18,398 nucleotides of DNA from an uncultured Collinsella sp. (lineage in GTDB: Bacteria; Actinomycetota; Coriobacteriia; Coriobacteriales; Coriobacteriaceae), in the NCBI GenBank assembly GCA_900547835.1, contig URIJ01000018.1:1-18398 (forward strand), in the 5' to 3' direction. The first letter of the stretch is position 1; each line of letters begins with the position of its first letter. Below are positions 15,138-18,398 of the stretch, piece after piece. The notes beneath the pieces are model-generated. The model searched no databases. It was not told where the DNA came from and saw only the letters and a program-made list of their open reading frames with translations. The translations under genes were made by a program, and so were the position numbers.

Positions 15138-15887
15138 TTAAGAGCGGGCGGCTCCGTCGACGGGGAGCACGGCGCCCGTGACATAGGAGGACATGTCGCT
15201 CGCCAGGAAAACAAAGGCGTTGGCGACATCCTCGGGCTCGCCCATGCGACCCAGCGGAATGGTGGCGACGATGGGCTTAATAACCTCTTCAGGCAGGTTG
15301 GCGACCATGTCGGTTTTGGTTACACCGGGTGCTACGGCATTGACGCGAATGCCCATGGGGGCGAGCTCGCGCGAGAGCGACTGGACCATGCCGTTGACGG
15401 CAAACTTGGACGTTGGATAGCCGACGCCAGAGGGCTGGCCGTACTTGGCAACCATCGAGCTCGTGGTGGTGATGGTGCCGCCGTGGCCGGCCTCGGTCAT
15501 GATCTTGGCGGCAGCTTGGTGGCCATTAAAGACGGCGACGACGTTAAGGTCCATGACCTTTGCGAACTCCTCGGCCGTGTAGTCCAAGAGGGGTGAACGC
15601 TGGGAGATACCGGCATTGTTGACGACCGTGTCCAAGCCGCCCATGTCGGCTGCAGCCTGGGTAAAGGCCTCGGTCACGGCTTCGAGTGAGGTGAGGTCGC
15701 AGGAGCGGCCCCAGACCTTGGCGTCGGGATAGGCGGCTGTCAGCTTCTCAACGGCCGCATCGGCGGTCTCCTGACGCGAGCCAAAGACGGTGACGGCAGC
15801 GCCTTCCTCGATAAAACGGCAGGCGATGGCATAGCCGATACCGCGCGTGCCTCCGGTGATGATTGCTTTCTTGCCCTCGAGCAACAT
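15138..15887 (-). CDS. SDR-family NAD(P)-dependent oxidoreductase (FabG-like)
   Basis: Classical short-chain dehydrogenase/reductase of 249 residues. The Rossmann cofactor motif TGGTRGIG is at 11-18 and NNAG at 90-93. The catalytic tetrad is complete: N115, S144 (in TTTSSMVAKYG), Y157 and K161 in YPTSK. The C-terminal VTGAVLPVDGAARS is the usual SDR ending with the glycine-rich 'DGG'-like turn modified to DGA. The overall pattern is close to 3-oxoacyl-ACP reductase FabG, but it is not in a fatty acid gene cluster, so the substrate could be another ketone, sugar or steroid-like alcohol. ATG 15887 is chosen over 15959 because GAGAGGAAG sits 6 nt upstream. It ends before the shared terminator with the antiporter and lies downstream of the hom terminator, so it is probably monocistronic. 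Confidence 0.9.
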   Translation of the reverse strand: MLLEGKKAIITGGTRGIGYAIACRFIEEGAAVTVFGSRQETADAAVEKLTAAYPDAKVWGRSCDLTSLEAVTEAFTQAAADMGGLDTVVNNAGISQRSPLLDYTAEEFAKVMDLNVVAVFNGHQAAAKIMTEAGHGGTITTTSSMVAKYGQPSGVGYPTSKFAVNGMVQSLSRELAPMGIRVNAVAPGVTKTDMVANLPEEVIKPIVATIPLGRMGEPEDVANAFVFLASDMSSYVTGAVLPVDGAARS

Positions 15888-15959
15888 GGTGCTTCCTCTC
15901 ATCGCGGGCGGACATTCGCAGCACAGCGTAGCGGTAGTCGGAATCGGCCGCGTTTGCAT

Positions 15960-15988
15960 ATCGGTGAACGGTAGCCCGCGTTACCGAT
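15960..15988. promoter_or_regulatory. Inverted repeat upstream of the SDR gene
   Basis: ATCGGT (15960-15965) and ACCGAT (15983-15988) are inverted around a 17-bp centre that itself contains a nested GGTA/TACC pair. The element lies about 73-100 bp upstream of the SDR start, after the hom terminator, where an operator would be expected. Function is a guess. Confidence 0.25.
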
Positions 15989-16036
15989 GAGCGGCTCGCG
16001 CAAATATGCTCTGCCGTTGTGCTTAGGGCAGGTGAC

Positions 16037-16071
16037 AAAAGGGCTCCCGTCCCACATCGGACGGGAGCCCT
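16037..16071 (-). terminator. Rho-independent terminator after hom
   Basis: On the minus strand GGGCTCCCGTCC, a 6-nt loop and GGACGGGAGCCC form a perfect 12-bp stem (16041-16070), extended by an A-T pair and followed by TTTTGTC. It begins 31 bp after the hom stop. Confidence 0.9.
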
Positions 16072-16101
16072 CAAAGCGTGTATTGCTAGGCGAGCGTTGA
16101 G

Positions 16102-17445
16102 CTAGTTCGCCATGACGCCTTCGGTCCAAGCCTCAACGTCCTCGATGCGCAGGACGTTGGCGACCTCGGCCACGCAGTCGACGCTGGCAAGCTCGGCGGC
16201 GGCAGCCTGAACGTCCTTCTCGAGCGCGCGGTGCGTCAGGAAGATAACCGAGCAGGCATCGCTGACGCCCGACTTGCCGTCCTCGACCTGGTTGATGAGC
16301 GAGATCGAGATGTTGTGCTTGGCAAAGATGTCGACCGTCTCGGACAGGGCGCCCACGCGGTCGGCGACCTTCAGGCGCACATAGTACTTGGTCTGGAGCT
16401 CGTCCATGGGCTTAAAGGCGAGGTTGTGGCCATAGGGCTCAATCTCGGGCAGCGGAGCCACGCCGCGGCTGATCTGCTCGGAGAGCGACAGGATATCGCC
16501 CACGACGGCGCTCGCGGTGGGGAAGGAGCCTGCGCCGGCACCGTAGAACATGGTTTCGCCCACGGCGTCACCCACCACGTAGACGGCGTTCATGGCGCCG
16601 TTGACCTTGGCAAGCATGTGGTCGGCGGGGATCAGCGTGGGATGCACGCGGACGTCGACGCCGGCGTCGGTGTTGCGGGCGATGCCCAGCAGCTTGATGG
16701 TGTAGCCGAGCTCGCGGGCCTGGGCGATGTCCTCGGCGCCGATGGTACGGATACCCTGCTGGTACACATCGTCGGTGGTAACGCGGGTGCCAAAGCCGAT
16801 GGAGGCGAGGATGGCCGTCTTGCTGGCGGCGTCGAAGCCGTCGACGTCGGCGGACGGGTCGGCCTCGGCATAGCCCTTGGCCTGCGCGTCGGCAAGCACA
16901 TCGGCGTAATCGGCGCCCTCGGCGTCCATGCGCGACAGGATGTAGTTGGTGGTGCCGTTGAGGATGCCGGCGATGGTTAGGATCTTGTTACCCACCAGGT
17001 CGTGCTCGAGTGTGCTGACAATGGGGATGCCGCCACCGCAGCTGGCCTCGCACTTAATCTGCACGCCGCACGCGCGCGCCTTCTCGGCAAGCGTCTCGAC
17101 ATGACGGCCCAGCAGGGCCTTGTTGGCAGAGACGACGTGCTTGCCGTGCTCAAAGGCGGTGGTGAAGATCTCGGTCGCGGGGTGCTCGCCGCCGATGAGT
17201 TCGACGACGATATCGACGGCTGGGTCGGTGACGACGTCATGCCAGTCACTCGTAAAGGCCTCGCGCTCAATACCGGCGGCTTCGGCCTGCTCCCAGGCAA
17301 GCGCGCAGGCGCGGGTCAGCTTAAGGTCGATGCCGTAGGCTGCCAGGTACTCATCGTGGTGGCTCTTGATCAGACGGGCCACGCCGCCGCCGACGGTTCC
17401 CAGACCGATGAGGCCGACGTTCACGGTGCGCAGGGGTTCGCTCAT
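16102..17445 (-). CDS. hom: Homoserine dehydrogenase with C-terminal ACT domain
   Basis: Reduces aspartate-4-semialdehyde to homoserine with NAD(P)H, the branch point to threonine, methionine and isoleucine. 447 residues, the usual monofunctional length. The N-terminal nucleotide-binding motif is GLIGLGTVGGGV (11-22). K109 lies in VVSANKALL, followed by the GILNGTTNYILSRM block (about 160-173). The catalytic pair D205/K209 is within DVDGFDAASKTAILA. Residues about 360-440 form an ACT domain (VADRVGALSETVDIFAKHN), consistent with allosteric feedback, usually by threonine. ATG 17445 is preceded by AAGGAGC at a proper distance on the minus strand. It is divergent from the binding-protein gene and has its own terminator. 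No thrB, thrC or aspartokinase gene is adjacent in the window. Confidence 0.96.
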   Translation of the reverse strand: MSEPLRTVNVGLIGLGTVGGGVARLIKSHHDEYLAAYGIDLKLTRACALAWEQAEAAGIEREAFTSDWHDVVTDPAVDIVVELIGGEHPATEIFTTAFEHGKHVVSANKALLGRHVETLAEKARACGVQIKCEASCGGGIPIVSTLEHDLVGNKILTIAGILNGTTNYILSRMDAEGADYADVLADAQAKGYAEADPSADVDGFDAASKTAILASIGFGTRVTTDDVYQQGIRTIGAEDIAQARELGYTIKLLGIARNTDAGVDVRVHPTLIPADHMLAKVNGAMNAVYVVGDAVGETMFYGAGAGSFPTASAVVGDILSLSEQISRGVAPLPEIEPYGHNLAFKPMDELQTKYYVRLKVADRVGALSETVDIFAKHNISISLINQVEDGKSGVSDACSVIFLTHRALEKDVQAAAAELASVDCVAEVANVLRIEDVEAWTEGVMAN

Positions 17446-17499
17446 AGATAGCTCCTTCGTGCATCTTATGGATGGATTAACCGCTTAAAGGTTGAGTGC

Positions 17500-17505
17500 A
17501 TTCTA
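17500..17505 (-). promoter_or_regulatory. Candidate -10 box for hom
   Basis: TAGAAT on the minus strand, about 55 bp upstream of the hom start, is one mismatch from TATAAT. No consensus -35 lies at 16-18 bp. A perfect TTGACA on the same strand at 17621-17626 has only a poor -10 partner. Confidence 0.35.
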
Positions 17506-17573
17506 GCGTGAACCGAGGGCGCGTGCTCGCCAGGCAACAGGAGTCGCACAAAACGGCACCCCCGAAACGCTGC

Positions 17574-17590
17574 GGAAACATTGGAAACAT
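17574..17590. repeat. Short direct repeat GGAAACAT x2 in the hom/binding-protein gap
   Basis: GGAAACAT occurs at 17574-17581 and 17583-17590, a 9-bp pitch, in the 251-bp divergent gap 17446-17696. The rest of this gap holds no gene, no T-box-like or riboswitch-like fold that I can recognise, and only weak promoter matches. Confidence 0.4.
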
Positions 17591-17696
17591 GCTCGCTACA
17601 AACGAACTTCCGCAACAAACTGTCAACGTTTGCACCATAAGGTTTGCCCTGTACCGCAAGACGGCCGCACCGCGGCCAGCAAAAAAGGGGGACACC

Positions 17697-18398
17697 ATGT
17701 TCAGCATCAACAGCACGCTCAGCCGTAGGAACTTTCTCGCCGGCGCCGCGGCGCTCGGCAGCACCGCGGCACTCGCTGGTTGCTCGTCGGGTGGCTCGGA
17801 CGGCGGCTCCGCCGATGACGGCAAGACCTTCAAGATCGGCGTTATCGGCCCTCTGACCGGCGCCGCGGCAACCTATGGCGTCTCGGCCGAGAAGGGCGCC
17901 AAGCTCGCCGCCAAGGATTTCTCGACCAAGGACCTCAAGCTCTCGCTTAAGTCCGAGGATGACGTCGCCGACGGCGAGAAGGCTATCAACGCCTTCAATA
18001 CCCTGTGCGACTGGGGCATACAGGCGCTCGTCGGCCCCGTCACCACCGGTGCTGCCGTCGCCGTCTCGGGCGAGATTGCCGACGATATGCTCATGGTCAC
18101 GCCTTCGGCCTCGTCGCTCGACGTGACCAAGGATAAGACCACGGTCTTTCAGGTTTGCTTCACCGATCCCACCATGGGCGCCAGCGCCGCGAAGTTCTTG
18201 GCCGAGAAGTATGCGGACGCCAAGATTGCCCTATTCTACAACTCCGGCGATACGTACAGCTCGGGCGTTGCCGATGCCTTTGCCGAGCAGGCCAAGGAGT
18301 CCAAACTTGATATCGTCGATACCGAGACCTTTAAGGACGACTCTTCCACGAGCTTTACCAACCAGCTCACCAAGGCCAAGCAGGCCGGCGCCACGCTC
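17697..18398 (+). CDS. Tat-exported lipoprotein, branched-chain amino acid-type ABC substrate-binding protein (3' truncated by window)
   Basis: Open to the window end, 234 codons seen. The N-terminus has a twin-arginine motif (LSRRNFLAG), a hydrophobic stretch and a lipobox LAGC, so it is probably exported folded by Tat and lipid-anchored at the conserved Cys (residue 29). A Ser/Gly/Asp-rich linker follows, then the type I periplasmic-binding fold of the LivJ/Peripla_BP_6 family: FKIGVIGPLTGAAATYG, GIQALVGPVTTGAAVAVS, MVTPSASS and IALFYNSGDTYSSGVADAF. The ATG at 17697 is preceded by AAAAAAGGGGG. Family ligands are leucine, isoleucine, valine or other amides and amino acids; the ligand here is not determined. 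Permease and ATPase genes (livHMGF-like) would be expected just beyond the window. Confidence 0.92.
   Translation, partial: MFSINSTLSRRNFLAGAAALGSTAALAGCSSGGSDGGSADDGKTFKIGVIGPLTGAAATYGVSAEKGAKLAAKDFSTKDLKLSLKSEDDVADGEKAINAFNTLCDWGIQALVGPVTTGAAVAVSGEIADDMLMVTPSASSLDVTKDKTTVFQVCFTDPTMGASAAKFLAEKYADAKIALFYNSGDTYSSGVADAFAEQAKESKLDIVDTETFKDDSSTSFTNQLTKAKQAGATL

Noticed and set aside
17566..17595. Further copy of the 31-bp array arm near hom
   Set aside because: GGAAACATT shares only the GGAAAC core with the arm; the TCCCG half and the inverted partner are missing.
17446..17696. T-box or amino-acid riboswitch leader for hom or the binding protein
   Set aside because: No T-box consensus, specifier hairpin or terminator/antiterminator pair could be found on either strand.

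Overview
The window is GC-rich (roughly 60%), densely coded bacterial chromosome with clear Shine-Dalgarno sites and compact intergenic gaps. Gene content and protein style suggest an anaerobic, high-GC gut actinobacterium of the Coriobacteriia, most likely a Collinsella-like organism: an electron-transfer-flavoprotein-linked 2-hydroxyacid dehydrogenase, a fused single-chain PurL, a seven-helix GGDEF protein and a Tat-type lipoprotein binding protein. The taxonomic call is an inference from overall resemblance; no marker gene settles it. There are no rRNAs, tRNAs, insertion sequences, CRISPR arrays or prophage genes.

Layout, left to right. (1) 3-3628, + strand: a tightly coupled three-gene unit made of an FAD-dependent GlcD-type dehydrogenase, EtfB, and an EtfA with an N-terminal two-cluster ferredoxin domain. 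This matches the electron-confurcating lactate dehydrogenase/Etf architecture. (2) 3625-4437, - strand: an HD-domain hydrolase whose stop codon overlaps that of etfA. (3) 4564-5569, +: azlC-azlD, a branched-chain amino acid exporter pair. (4) 5720-6742, +: a KdgT-type 2-keto-3-deoxygluconate permease, followed by two hairpins. (5) 6931-8073, +: a seven-TM diguanylate cyclase gene broken by one in-frame amber codon into a 3-TM piece and a 4-TM+GGDEF piece. (6) 8264-9199, -: an EamA/DMT transporter, convergent with the GGDEF gene. (7) 9299-13045, -: purL, 1248 residues, with a terminator lying between it and the EamA gene. (8) 13230-14792, +: a CPA2-type cation:proton antiporter, divergent from purL. 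(9) 14793-15137: the longest non-coding stretch, holding a very regular array of eight alternating inverted 15-bp arms spaced exactly 31 bp apart, then a bidirectional terminator. (10) 15138-15887, -: an SDR oxidoreductase. (11) 16102-17445, -: homoserine dehydrogenase with a C-terminal ACT domain and its own terminator. (12) 17697 to the window end, +: a Tat-signal lipoprotein branched-chain-amino-acid-type ABC substrate-binding protein, truncated by the window edge.

Functionally the region mixes anaerobic energy metabolism (ferredoxin/NAD-coupled hydroxyacid oxidation), amino acid handling (azlCD export, hom biosynthesis, LivJ-like uptake), purine synthesis, sugar-acid uptake and cyclic-di-GMP signalling. 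It reads as ordinary core chromosome. The most unusual structures are the 31-bp-period inverted-repeat array at 14808-15039 and the amber-split GGDEF gene.
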